Source of the DNA: Acidobacteriota bacterium | GTDB taxonomy: Bacteria; Acidobacteriota; Terriglobia; UBA7540 | DNA length: 7,583 bases | Reading direction: 5' to 3' | NCBI GenBank assembly: GCA_021784615.1 | Contig: JAJYHU010000234.1 | Coordinates: 1 to 7,583 of the forward strand | Part shown: positions 1 to 6,502 of the stretch, one piece after another | How the letters are laid out: the number at the start of each line of letters is the position of its first letter | Numbering within the stretch: position 1 is the first letter of the stretch | Notes under the pieces: generated by a model | The model's database searches: none | Told to the model about the DNA's origin: nothing | What the model saw: the letters and a program-made list of their open reading frames with translations, nothing else | Translations under genes and position numbers: made by a program

Positions 1-92
1 TTGGGCGTAGAAACTTTCCTTCGTGACTCTTCCGGGCACGGCGAGGGCAGAGCCATGCGCACGGATGATAGATGTAATGCCGGAAGGCGAAA

Positions 93-119
93 GGAGTTTC
101 GGACAACGGCCGAAACTCC
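93..119 (-). terminator. Hairpin after the radical SAM gene, possible terminator
   Basis: A perfect 10-bp inverted repeat (GGAGTTTCGG at 93-102, CCGAAACTCC at 110-119) encloses a 7-nt loop and lies 12 nt past the TAA stop of the minus-strand radical SAM gene. Read on the minus strand, the stem is followed by TTTCGCCTT, which is only a weak T-tract. It could act as a poor intrinsic terminator or as a stem protecting the 3' end of the transcript. On the plus strand no T-run follows, so the minus-strand gene is the likelier owner. Confidence 0.5.
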
Positions 120-131
120 CCAACCTTGATC

Positions 132-1436
132 TTAGTCCTCGAAATGGCCGCTCACTCCGCGGAATCCGCGAAACGCCTGCTTGATGCCCCAGCGGATTAC
201 CCGAGAGCTGTTATAGCAGTGGGAAAGAATGTAATTGCACGTTGACAGGCAATGGGTGGAACAGGTCTTTTTCATCTCGTCGAGTAGTTTGACGTCAAAC
301 TTGTGATCTCCTACCGTACCCCAGTCATAGCTGGCCGAGTACATGGGGAAGCACGGAGCCAGCGTGCCTTCCGGACGAATGATTAGATTATTCTGCCCGG
401 CGCGGCACGGCCAAGGTTTCACCTCGCCGCGCATTAATTTCTTCATGTCGATCATATGTTGCTGCGGGTTGGCCATCTTATACCCTTGGCGGCTCTTATC
501 AATCAGGTAGTCCAGCAGGGTTTCAACCTTGGGGAAATCTTCCGGCGTCAGGTAGGTGGAGTTTTCGTCCATGTGCTTGAAGTGGTCCTGCTCCAGCATT
601 GGCGCCTCGTTAAGGTGGTAATCCGTCGCCAGGCCGTTATCGCGCGCAATCTCCGTCAGTTCCTTAACGTCATCCTGATTGATGTGAGTGATGTTGATGT
701 TCATCATTACCGTGTATCCATAGTGCCGCTGCCTTTTGACGAGGTAATCGAAATAGGGACGGATGCGGTTGAGCGCTTTAGGCAATCCGGGTTTTTCCTC
801 GACGCAATCGATGGCAAGGTTGACGATTCCGACACCAGCATCTCCAATGCGATCAATTATTTCCGGCCGCATCAGCCGGCCGTTGGTGGGCAGGTAGACG
901 TAGAACCCTTTCTTGGCGGCATAGTATACGACCTTATGTACAAATCCTGGTCGCAACAGAGGCTCGCCACCCATCAGCGCCAGTACGCGGCAGCCAATCG
1001 ATTGCAGCCAGTCAATCGAGCGCCGGGCGACGTCTTCATTCATACCTTTGACGTTGTTGTTGTACGACCAGCAGTAGTGGCAGTCTACGTTGCACTTGAA
1101 CTCAGTAAACAGATAGGCAATGATCGGCCGGAGTTCAGAGGAGTGAAACCTGGACTTAACAAACGGCAGCGCCCAGCATCGAAAGGCGCGCATCGTATTG
1201 ATTTTGTGATACTGCTTTTCAGTATAATCCTGCCCTTCGGGTAGAGGATTCTGGGGGTAAACCGGCTCCGGCAAAGTCAGACTCTGAGTTGTGCCGGGCT
1301 GGGGGGCCTCGGGATTGAGGCCCGGCGGGACCGCGGACGTTTTCGCCGGTTTCATGAGCAAGTCATGCAGTTGGACATCTACTCTATACTGGGGTGAGGT
1401 GGTACCGGTCTGCGCGAATTTTTCAGCTTCTCCCAT
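132..1436 (-). CDS. Radical SAM protein with SPASM-like C-terminal cysteines
   Basis: This 434-residue cytoplasmic protein is a radical SAM enzyme of unknown substrate. The cluster motif CNVDCHYC (C115, C119, C122) follows the first barrel strand, and the SAM-binding GGEP motif lies at 156-159. The C-terminal part carries C344 (in PWPCRAG), C362 (in APCFPM) and C392, C396, C400 and C407, a set that could bind one or two auxiliary iron-sulfur clusters as in SPASM or twitch domains. Residues 1-100 form an extension with a proline-rich middle (about 37-68) and no signal peptide. The ATG at 1436 is chosen because AAGGAGG lies 4 nt upstream; M82 would be an alternative start with a more typical length. 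The gene stands alone between its own promoter candidate and a terminal hairpin. No RiPP precursor, RRE protein or other maturase partner is visible nearby. Radical SAM membership is secure; the reaction is not known. Confidence 0.93.
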   Translation of the reverse strand: MGEAEKFAQTGTTSPQYRVDVQLHDLLMKPAKTSAVPPGLNPEAPQPGTTQSLTLPEPVYPQNPLPEGQDYTEKQYHKINTMRAFRCWALPFVKSRFHSSELRPIIAYLFTEFKCNVDCHYCWSYNNNVKGMNEDVARRSIDWLQSIGCRVLALMGGEPLLRPGFVHKVVYYAAKKGFYVYLPTNGRLMRPEIIDRIGDAGVGIVNLAIDCVEEKPGLPKALNRIRPYFDYLVKRQRHYGYTVMMNINITHINQDDVKELTEIARDNGLATDYHLNEAPMLEQDHFKHMDENSTYLTPEDFPKVETLLDYLIDKSRQGYKMANPQQHMIDMKKLMRGEVKPWPCRAGQNNLIIRPEGTLAPCFPMYSASYDWGTVGDHKFDVKLLDEMKKTCSTHCLSTCNYILSHCYNSSRVIRWGIKQAFRGFRGVSGHFED

Positions 1437-1440
1437 CGAG

Positions 1441-1447
1441 CCTCCTT
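1441..1447 (-). promoter_or_regulatory. Ribosome binding site AAGGAGG of the radical SAM gene
   Basis: On the minus strand AAGGAGG precedes the ATG at 1436 by 4 nt, inside the longer purine run AAAGAAAAGGAGG. The spacing is slightly short, but the match is nearly perfect. It supports the long form of the protein including the proline-rich N-terminal extension, rather than a start at M28 or M82. Confidence 0.75.
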
Positions 1448-1529
1448 TTCTTTAGTTGGTTACAAGGAAGGATTGGTTCGGCAAGCGCCTGACTACACGC
1501 ACCTTCCGAATACGCAACACTGGTGCTCT

Positions 1530-1558
1530 ATTCTATGTAAATCATGCAGGTTTTCCAA
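1530..1558 (-). promoter_or_regulatory. Candidate sigma-70-type promoter of the radical SAM gene
   Basis: On the minus strand TTGGAA (1558-1553) and TAGAAT (1535-1530) are separated by exactly 17 bp. The -10 box matches the TATAAT consensus at five of six positions and the -35 box at four of six. Transcription would start near 1523, leaving a leader of roughly 85-90 nt before the ATG at 1436. An own promoter here argues that the gene is not simply read through from the minus-strand hydrolase upstream. Confidence 0.45.
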
Positions 1559-1722
1559 GCCTGCGATTATGAAAGATGCCGCAAGTTCAGAATTGATGCC
1601 CTTCAAAATCAAATCCTTGGATCTCCTCGATTCTATCTTATCATCCCATTGAAATCGCAACCGCCCGCCGGGTCTAGATAACCGCTTCCGTGATCCTTCC
1701 TTCCCTTTTTCGGTCTGGAAAC

Positions 1723-1737
1723 GCCTTCGACGAAGGC
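1723..1737. repeat. 15-bp odd palindrome GCCTTCG-A-CGAAGGC
   Basis: Two perfect 7-bp arms flank a single central base, so the site reads the same on both strands except for the centre. It lies in the intergenic region, about 165 bp upstream of the radical SAM promoter candidate and about 180 bp past the stop of the minus-strand hydrolase. It could be a dimeric protein binding site or a tight hairpin in a read-through transcript; on the minus strand the following bases are GTTTCC, too weak for a terminator. Function is unknown. Confidence 0.35.
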
Positions 1738-1915
1738 CAACATAAAATGGGATGCAATCCTAGCACAATATGTTGCGGAGAATTTCACCCCGCAGGGACG
1801 CCTTGTAGAGCCTAAGATTCCTGGAATGAAAGTTTAGGGTGGTCGCAATGTTGCGCTCGGTTGCCCCTCGGTTAGTTTTTTCCATGGTACCGGCGAGTCA
1901 GCCTGGCTTGAGACT

Positions 1916-4018
1916 TCACGCCTCGAATTCAAGCACCGCAAGGGCATAGGTCTCGAGGTGCGGAACGGTGAAACGCGCACGACCACCCTCAACTTTGCAG
2001 GCGACCCTTTCCTTTTTGTTCCCTTCCGGCGTTAGCAGGATGACCTGCCGGGTTTGTTTGCCGTTCGGCGCCTCCACATTGACTTCCAGGTTGTTTATGG
2101 TTAGTCCCTGCCGGGCCGCATAGTTCAGCAAGTGCACCAACCGCCGGTCTTTCTGCTTCTGATCCATTAGCTCTGCCACCACGTTCAGCGTCTGGAGAGG
2201 CTTGACTTCCAGTGAGAGGCTGTCACCAGCCGCCCAGCGCACCGCTGCAATTAGCTCTGTCCAGTTGAGCGGCAGCTTCCAGTATTGGCTGCTCATCGTT
2301 GCTGTGGGCGGCTTCGCAATCGCCGGTTTGATCGCCGCAAGGTAGCTCACGCGTCCTTGCTGCACTTGGTTGTGTGCCGGAGCGATCTTCAAGTCCTCTT
2401 CATCCCTTCCCGCGCCACGCCACGCCGGCGCCTTTACCCGGAACAGATCCTTTAACCCGAAATCCGGCCGCCGTCGCCGAGCCCGGGTGTACAGCGAGGT
2501 TTGCTCGCTCGCCACCAAGCCGCCTCCCCGCTCGACATATTTCCGGATCAATTCCAGCTGTTCGTCGTCAAGGCACTCCTGGTCAGCCAACAGCAGCACC
2601 CGGTACTTGGAGAGGTTCTTCAGATTTTCGTCAAAAATAATATCGAACGGAACCTTGGCCTGAATGAGGGTCTGCGTTGCCAGCATGAAGCTTACTGCCG
2701 GACGGTCGTTGTTGAACCCCATGGTTGCGTAAGAATACAACACTCCAACATCGGCGACGTTCTCAACATCGCGGTAGTATTCAAAGTTCTCGTGGTAAAA
2801 ATTGATATAGTCCCTTTCGTCCGCAGGCAGTTCCAACGCGTCCAGCAATCCTCCCACCATTCCCAGGCTTTGGCGGTTGAACGCCATGGACTCCGCCATC
2901 GCCAGCTTGCCGCCTTCTCCGGCGCCATAATGTCCGCTGCTTGCCGTATACGTCAAAATTTGCGTGTCCAAGAGGCTTCCCATCTTGTAAGTGCGGATTT
3001 TGGAAACGAGGATCCCATCCTCGGTGACGGCAGCGTCATCACCCTCCTCGGTCCAACTGATGTCAAGATGAGGATAGAGGCCGGAGTAGTTCACTCCCTG
3101 ATCCCAAATGGTGTTGGCGCCCGACATTCCTGAGGCGGGATTATTGTCGATGACCACCGCGGGGTTTAGCCCTCGAATCAGTTGCTTCATTTCCGCGTAA
3201 TATCGGTTCAATTGGTGGCAGCGGAAGTCCGTCCACAACTGGAACATGGGATCGTCAATAAGCCGGAGCGGCCGCTCAAGCTTGGGCGGCAGCACGTACT
3301 TTACATTTGAGAAGCCCATTCTTTTCTTTAGCTCCTCGGCTGAATAGTTGCTTTGCAGGTAATCCCGAAAGTCCTGGATCGCCAGCGGGTGTTGAAAGAT
3401 TTCCGGCCGCGCCTGCAGGCTGGTGTTGTCAAAATGGATCATGTCGGCCTGTAAGCTTTTGACTCCGAGGCGCACCACTCCCTTGATGTATTCCACATAG
3501 CCGGGATGCATGAAGTAGACGCGCTTGCGGAAAGTCTGGTCACCGTAAACCACCGGCTTTCCAAGATAGTCAGGAACAAACCATTGTTCTGCCTCAGGCT
3601 CTTCCAGCAGGAAGGTTTCGTAGGCGATGGTGCTGCCCACATACAGGCCCACCCTCACGTCGTACTTGTGGAAAAGGGCTGTTAGTTTTCGCGCAAGATC
3701 AATATGTTCTTTTTCGGCCTCTAGACCAAAGCCCTTGAAAAAATCGATGATCGCAACGGTAACTCCGAGATTCTTGAGCTTGCTCACCGTTTCCTCGCTG
3801 TGCTCCCTTTGATAATCGGCTTCCTGCCAGATAGGTGCTCCGCCTGTTCGCAACTGGAAAATTGGCATATCGTCCCAACTGCCCACGGCCACAAAGGGCG
3901 AGTCTTTCAGCCATGCCCGAGGCGAACCGGCATCTGCTTCAGCCGCGAGCAGCAAATTGGGAACCTGGGTAACCGATAGGCCTGCCGCTACCCCGCGCAT
4001 AAAATCCCTGCGATTCAT
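1916..4018 (-). CDS. Tat-exported putative glycoside hydrolase, TIM barrel plus GH42-type trimerization-like domain
   Basis: This is a 700-residue exported protein. The N-terminus MNRRDFMRG is a twin-arginine signal, followed by a hydrophobic stretch and likely cleavage near AEA (26-28). The start at 4018 is chosen because AAAGGAG lies 6 nt upstream; an in-frame ATG at 4120 would put 34 non-signal residues ahead of the Tat motif. Residues about 35-400 look like a (beta/alpha)8 barrel, with D197 in MIHFDNT and E324/E325 in SWTEEG at strand ends as candidate catalytic acids. Residues about 421-526 resemble the flavodoxin/GATase-like trimerization domain of GH42 beta-galactosidases (ERGGGLVASEQTSLY, then RRPDFGLKDLF). 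A C-terminal beta domain carries HLLNYAA (629-635) and HLETYAL (687-693). GHL6-type putative hydrolases are a comparable architecture. The divergently transcribed gene at 4481 is a remote homologue. Glycosidase fold is likely; substrate is unknown. Confidence 0.85.
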   Translation of the reverse strand: MNRRDFMRGVAAGLSVTQVPNLLLAAEADAGSPRAWLKDSPFVAVGSWDDMPIFQLRTGGAPIWQEADYQREHSEETVSKLKNLGVTVAIIDFFKGFGLEAEKEHIDLARKLTALFHKYDVRVGLYVGSTIAYETFLLEEPEAEQWFVPDYLGKPVVYGDQTFRKRVYFMHPGYVEYIKGVVRLGVKSLQADMIHFDNTSLQARPEIFQHPLAIQDFRDYLQSNYSAEELKKRMGFSNVKYVLPPKLERPLRLIDDPMFQLWTDFRCHQLNRYYAEMKQLIRGLNPAVVIDNNPASGMSGANTIWDQGVNYSGLYPHLDISWTEEGDDAAVTEDGILVSKIRTYKMGSLLDTQILTYTASSGHYGAGEGGKLAMAESMAFNRQSLGMVGGLLDALELPADERDYINFYHENFEYYRDVENVADVGVLYSYATMGFNNDRPAVSFMLATQTLIQAKVPFDIIFDENLKNLSKYRVLLLADQECLDDEQLELIRKYVERGGGLVASEQTSLYTRARRRRPDFGLKDLFRVKAPAWRGAGRDEEDLKIAPAHNQVQQGRVSYLAAIKPAIAKPPTATMSSQYWKLPLNWTELIAAVRWAAGDSLSLEVKPLQTLNVVAELMDQKQKDRRLVHLLNYAARQGLTINNLEVNVEAPNGKQTRQVILLTPEGNKKERVACKVEGGRARFTVPHLETYALAVLEFEA

Positions 4019-4024
4019 CTTTCG

Positions 4025-4031
4025 CTCCTTT
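4025..4031 (-). promoter_or_regulatory. Ribosome binding site deciding the start at 4018
   Basis: AAAGGAG on the minus strand sits 6 nt before the ATG at 4018, which is followed directly by the twin-arginine motif. The more upstream in-frame ATG at 4120 lacks such a site and would bury the signal peptide behind 34 extra residues. The site therefore fixes the start of the exported hydrolase. Confidence 0.8.
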
Positions 4032-4160
4032 CCACTTGCGATCTTCGCTCCGCATCCTGGAAAATTTGTAGCCGCCGAAGGATGGACTTCAGTACACACC
4101 TGAAATTCAAAACGCGCCACGGCTTAGTGGTAGTGAAGTCCACACGCTCAAAAGAGAAGG

Positions 4161-4177
4161 TCAAGTGTATATCAAGT
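4161..4177. repeat. TCAAGT direct repeat with 11-bp period
   Basis: TCAAGT occurs at 4161-4166 and again at 4172-4177, so the two copies lie about one helical turn apart on the same DNA face. They fall about 45 bp downstream of the minus-strand -10 candidate, inside the leader of the Tat hydrolase gene, and about 200 bp upstream of the plus-strand promoter candidate. A tandem binding site for a regulator is possible, but two hexamers can also arise by chance. Confidence 0.3.
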
Positions 4178-4221
4178 ATCGGGAGTTCGGTTACCGCGCC
4201 TTTTTTGCGCACAATGTGACT

Positions 4222-4251
4222 ATGATTCGCGGGTGTCGGCTTTCGTGTCAA
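4222..4251 (-). promoter_or_regulatory. Candidate promoter of the Tat-exported hydrolase
   Basis: On the minus strand a perfect TTGACA (4251-4246) is followed after 18 bp by AATCAT (4227-4222), which matches the -10 consensus at four of six positions. Transcription would start near 4215, giving a leader of nearly 200 nt before the ATG at 4018. The long leader leaves room for regulation; the TCAAGT repeat lies within it. The -35 match is strong and the -10 match moderate. Confidence 0.35.
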
Positions 4252-4379
4252 ATTCCCGATTGGATCCCGGGGGTCCTGGCAACGGCGTGCATTCCACTCT
4301 GTTAAACTGCCTTCGCGAACCACGGATATGGTCAGTTGAGCAGGTCGAAAGGGATCTCCTGTCTTCAAGGATTAAGTGC

Positions 4380-4408
4380 TTGGAATTGCCGGATGGCTCC
4401 GTCACAAT
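4380..4408 (+). promoter_or_regulatory. Candidate promoter of the Sec-exported hydrolase
   Basis: TTGGAA (4380-4385) and CACAAT (4403-4408) are separated by 17 bp, each matching consensus at four of six positions. The -35 hexamer is identical to that proposed for the radical SAM gene. Transcription would begin near 4415, only a few bases before the ATG at 4421 but about 65 nt before the TTG at 4481, which independently favours the TTG start. Confidence 0.35.
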
Positions 4409-4468
4409 GGCCTGAGCTAAATGTCGTTCTGGATTCGTAGCGGTAACGAAAGCGATACGGTTGTAGGC

Positions 4469-4474
4469 AGGAGG
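4469..4474 (+). promoter_or_regulatory. AGGAGG ribosome site for a TTG start
   Basis: A perfect AGGAGG lies 6 nt ahead of the in-frame TTG at 4481, an ideal spacing. The upstream in-frame ATG at 4421 is preceded by CCTGAGCTAA and has no purine-rich site. This makes TTG 4481 the better start and shortens the protein by 20 residues. Confidence 0.7.
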
Positions 4475-4480
4475 AAAAGC

Positions 4481-6421
4481 TTGCGCTTCTCGAAAATCAG
4501 AAACAGTGAATCTGGAGAGACGAACACATCGTTGGCCAAGAATCAGAGAGGCCGCTTGAAGGCTGGATGGTTCCTGGCGGGAGTTGGAATCTTCTTGGGC
4601 TTGGCCGCGACAGGTTTTGCAAGCCCGCAGCAAGCTCTGCGACCGATTCTGAATCCGGCCAATGTCCCCGCCTGGTTTCAAACGGGCAGGTTTCGATCCG
4701 CTCGCTGGGATGGCGGGCCAATTGAGGCTGAAAAGGGAGAGCTTACGGGCTGGCCGAATTTCACTCCGGACAATCCCCTGCATATTCTCCAGGCCACGCG
4801 AGACTGGTACAATCCCAAGACCATTCGGTATTTGAAAATCGCCCACATCAACTGGGCGTGGGTTACGTGGAGCAATGGCTTTTCACCGGCGACCGAAGCA
4901 AAGCAGTGGCGCTTGCTCAGGACGTACATCAAGGCGTGCCACGAAAATAACATTCGAGTCGCCGCTTACTTCTCCATCGGAAACATGTTTTGGGAGGACA
5001 TGTTTGAGCATCTGCCTGCAAGCGTCGCCTGGGTGAAGCGGCGGCCGGACGGCAGTCCATGGTTTTACAGCCGTCCGAGCCGCTACATGGCGGACATCAC
5101 GAAGGCCGGCTGGCTGGCCTTGCAAAAAGAACGCGTAATAGCGGCAGCGCGAGCAGGCGCGGACGCTTTCTGGATCGACAACACCTTCAATTATTACGGC
5201 GAACAAAACGTCGCTCATTTCCTCGACGAGATCTATGCGGTTGCTTCCAGGATTAACCCGCACATTGTGATCATGTCGAATTACAACCGCAGCATATACA
5301 CTTGGGGCCGCCTACAGAATGGCGTGACGACGGAAGACGGCCAGGAACCGGGATACTACACGGACAAGTCCACTCCCTACTTGGTCACAAATGCCGGACT
5401 GCTGCGCTACAACGAGGCCATTGGTGAAGGCTGGAGGCCGGTTTCGGTTGAAGACGGAGGCCGGCACGTGGGAACTCGCGAGACCACCTTGATGGCGGGC
5501 CCGAAATGGCAACTGGCGATTGCCGAATGCGCCATGTATCACACAAGCCTGGAGATTTTTGTGGAAGGGATGTTTCTGCGGGATCTTTATTTTCAGAATG
5601 CCGAGGCGCTCAACGATTTGCGTGCGATTGGGCGGTATAACGCTTTTCTCGAACAGAACCAAGGGTACTATACGGCGCCGAAGTCGCTGGCGCAGGTAGC
5701 CATTCTGAGCGACACGACGGATAGCATTGTGTCCAGCCTGAACAAGCTCTCCGAGCAGCATCTCAACTACGATGTGCTGTTCAACTACCAGAAACCGCGG
5801 CAGTCTGTCCTTGATCACTACAAGGTGGTGGTGGCGCCCAACACGAATCCTCTTAGTAAAGCTTGGGACGCTGCTCTGGCTCGATGGGTGAAGGAAAAGG
5901 GAGGGACTCTTATCGCGGTTCAGGATGCCTCCTTGTTTGGTCCCGCGCCGGCGGCCGCTGACCGGGACTTTGGCCTGGGCGGACTGCTCGGAATTACCAA
6001 GCGAGCGATTCCGCGTGAGATGCAGGCGCGCCACCAGGGAAAAGGGCTGGCGATCTATTTGCCCCAAATGCCCACGGCGGGGGAAATGGCGTCTCTGATT
6101 CGAAAGCACATGGCAAAGCGGGCGATCGAAGTAGAGCCGCGCGCAACGGTTTTTTCAAACGTCGCCTACCAGGCAAGGGAGCGGCGAATCGTCTTGCACC
6201 TTCTCAACTACAAACAGGGCCTTCAGCAGAACATTCACATCCGCACAAGTTTCCCTGTGAAGCGCGTCGAGATTCTTTCACCGGACACCTTGGGCCGGCA
6301 GCGGGCTCTCGTCCGGGGCGCAGGGAGTGAGTCTGAAATCATTGTGCCTGAACTCCACACCTACGATTTGGTTGTGATATACCCGGACGAGGGTGTTAAC
6401 ATCTCTTCCATTTTACGTTGA
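4481..6421 (+). CDS. Sec-exported putative glycoside hydrolase, homologue of the divergent neighbour
   Basis: From TTG 4481 the product has 646 residues. A basic segment (KNQRGRLK, about 20-27) and a hydrophobic core (about 28-47) ending GFASPQ form a Sec-type signal or membrane anchor with a long n-region. Starting at ATG 4421 would add 20 residues without a ribosome site. Residues about 75-390 look like a TIM barrel, with D233 in FWIDNTFNYYG and E285 in TTEDG as candidate catalytic acids. Residues about 405-505 form a flavodoxin/GATase-like domain (DHYKVVVAPNT, VKEKGGTLIAVQDASLF, DFGLGGLLG). The C-terminal beta domain carries HLLNYKQG (573-580) and ELHTYDLVV (624-632). The domain order and the ADxxxxDNT and HLLNY motifs match the minus-strand hydrolase at 1916-4018, so the two are remote paralogues. 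The esterase gene follows after 81 nt on the same strand. Substrate and GH family are not recognisable; some loss-of-catalysis role cannot be excluded. Confidence 0.85.
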   Translation: MRFSKIRNSESGETNTSLAKNQRGRLKAGWFLAGVGIFLGLAATGFASPQQALRPILNPANVPAWFQTGRFRSARWDGGPIEAEKGELTGWPNFTPDNPLHILQATRDWYNPKTIRYLKIAHINWAWVTWSNGFSPATEAKQWRLLRTYIKACHENNIRVAAYFSIGNMFWEDMFEHLPASVAWVKRRPDGSPWFYSRPSRYMADITKAGWLALQKERVIAAARAGADAFWIDNTFNYYGEQNVAHFLDEIYAVASRINPHIVIMSNYNRSIYTWGRLQNGVTTEDGQEPGYYTDKSTPYLVTNAGLLRYNEAIGEGWRPVSVEDGGRHVGTRETTLMAGPKWQLAIAECAMYHTSLEIFVEGMFLRDLYFQNAEALNDLRAIGRYNAFLEQNQGYYTAPKSLAQVAILSDTTDSIVSSLNKLSEQHLNYDVLFNYQKPRQSVLDHYKVVVAPNTNPLSKAWDAALARWVKEKGGTLIAVQDASLFGPAPAAADRDFGLGGLLGITKRAIPREMQARHQGKGLAIYLPQMPTAGEMASLIRKHMAKRAIEVEPRATVFSNVAYQARERRIVLHLLNYKQGLQQNIHIRTSFPVKRVEILSPDTLGRQRALVRGAGSESEIIVPELHTYDLVVIYPDEGVNISSILR

Positions 6422-6488
6422 TTAAGTAGCGGGTAAGGAATCAGATTGTTCTTGCGGTAACAGCTATCGAAAGCTCGATGCCCCATGA

Positions 6489-6495
6489 AAAGGAG
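6489..6495 (+). promoter_or_regulatory. Ribosome site fixing the esterase start at 6503
   Basis: AAAGGAG at 6489-6495 stands 7 nt before the ATG at 6503. The in-frame ATG at 6485 overlaps this site and has no ribosome site of its own. The later start also gives a cleaner signal peptide beginning MTKKL. Confidence 0.75.
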
Positions 6496-6502
6496 TTTTG
6501 TG

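Larger units (their letters stand above)
1437..1915. other. 479-bp intergenic region between the two minus-strand genes
   Basis: This stretch holds the ribosome site and promoter candidate of the radical SAM gene and an odd palindrome at 1723-1737. An imperfect small inverted repeat (AGTC at 1896-1899, GACT at 1912-1915, nested AGC/GCT) lies directly after the stop of the upstream minus-strand gene, but no T-tract follows it, so no clear terminator for that gene is seen. One minus-strand frame from ATG at 1885 to a stop at 1493 is broken only by a TAG at 1760-1762. It has no ribosome site, uses rare codons and overlaps the promoter candidate, so I do not call it a gene. No tRNA or recognisable structured RNA was found by eye. 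Confidence 0.6.
4019..4480. other. 462-bp divergent intergenic control region
   Basis: This stretch separates the two oppositely transcribed exported hydrolases and must contain the start signals of both. It holds a minus-strand promoter candidate (4222-4251), a plus-strand promoter candidate (4380-4408), a TCAAGT direct repeat (4161-4177) and both ribosome sites. A GCGC-T6-GCGC-like element at 4195-4210 is too short to call a terminator. Open frames that cross the region on either strand lack ribosome sites and protein-like composition, so none is annotated as a gene. Confidence 0.6.

Noticed and set aside
1..56. Minus-strand frame from ATG at 56 open to the window edge
   Set aside because: It has only 18 codons and no ribosome site ahead of the ATG.
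1..129. Plus-strand frame open from the window edge to TGA at 127-129, possible gene tail
   Set aside because: The 42-codon product is charged and featureless, and it runs through the terminal hairpin; it could be chance. Sequence before position 1 would decide.
456..1244. Long plus-strand open frame opposite the radical SAM gene
   Set aside because: It is antisense to a gene with clear catalytic motifs, has no ribosome site, and its product shows no recognisable domain.
2501..3133. Plus-strand open frame opposite the Tat-exported hydrolase
   Set aside because: It is a shadow of the minus-strand gene, without ribosome site or recognisable domains.
4233..4415. 60-codon plus-strand open frame in the divergent region
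   Set aside because: No ribosome site is present and the frame overlaps both promoter candidates; length is within chance expectation.
4220..4846. Minus-strand open frame across the divergent region and the start of the plus-strand hydrolase
   Set aside because: It overlaps the signal peptide coding region of a better supported gene, and its product looks like random composition.
5312..6109. Long minus-strand open frame inside the Sec-exported hydrolase
   Set aside because: It is antisense to a conserved protein-like frame; its product is arginine-rich and low in domain-like features.
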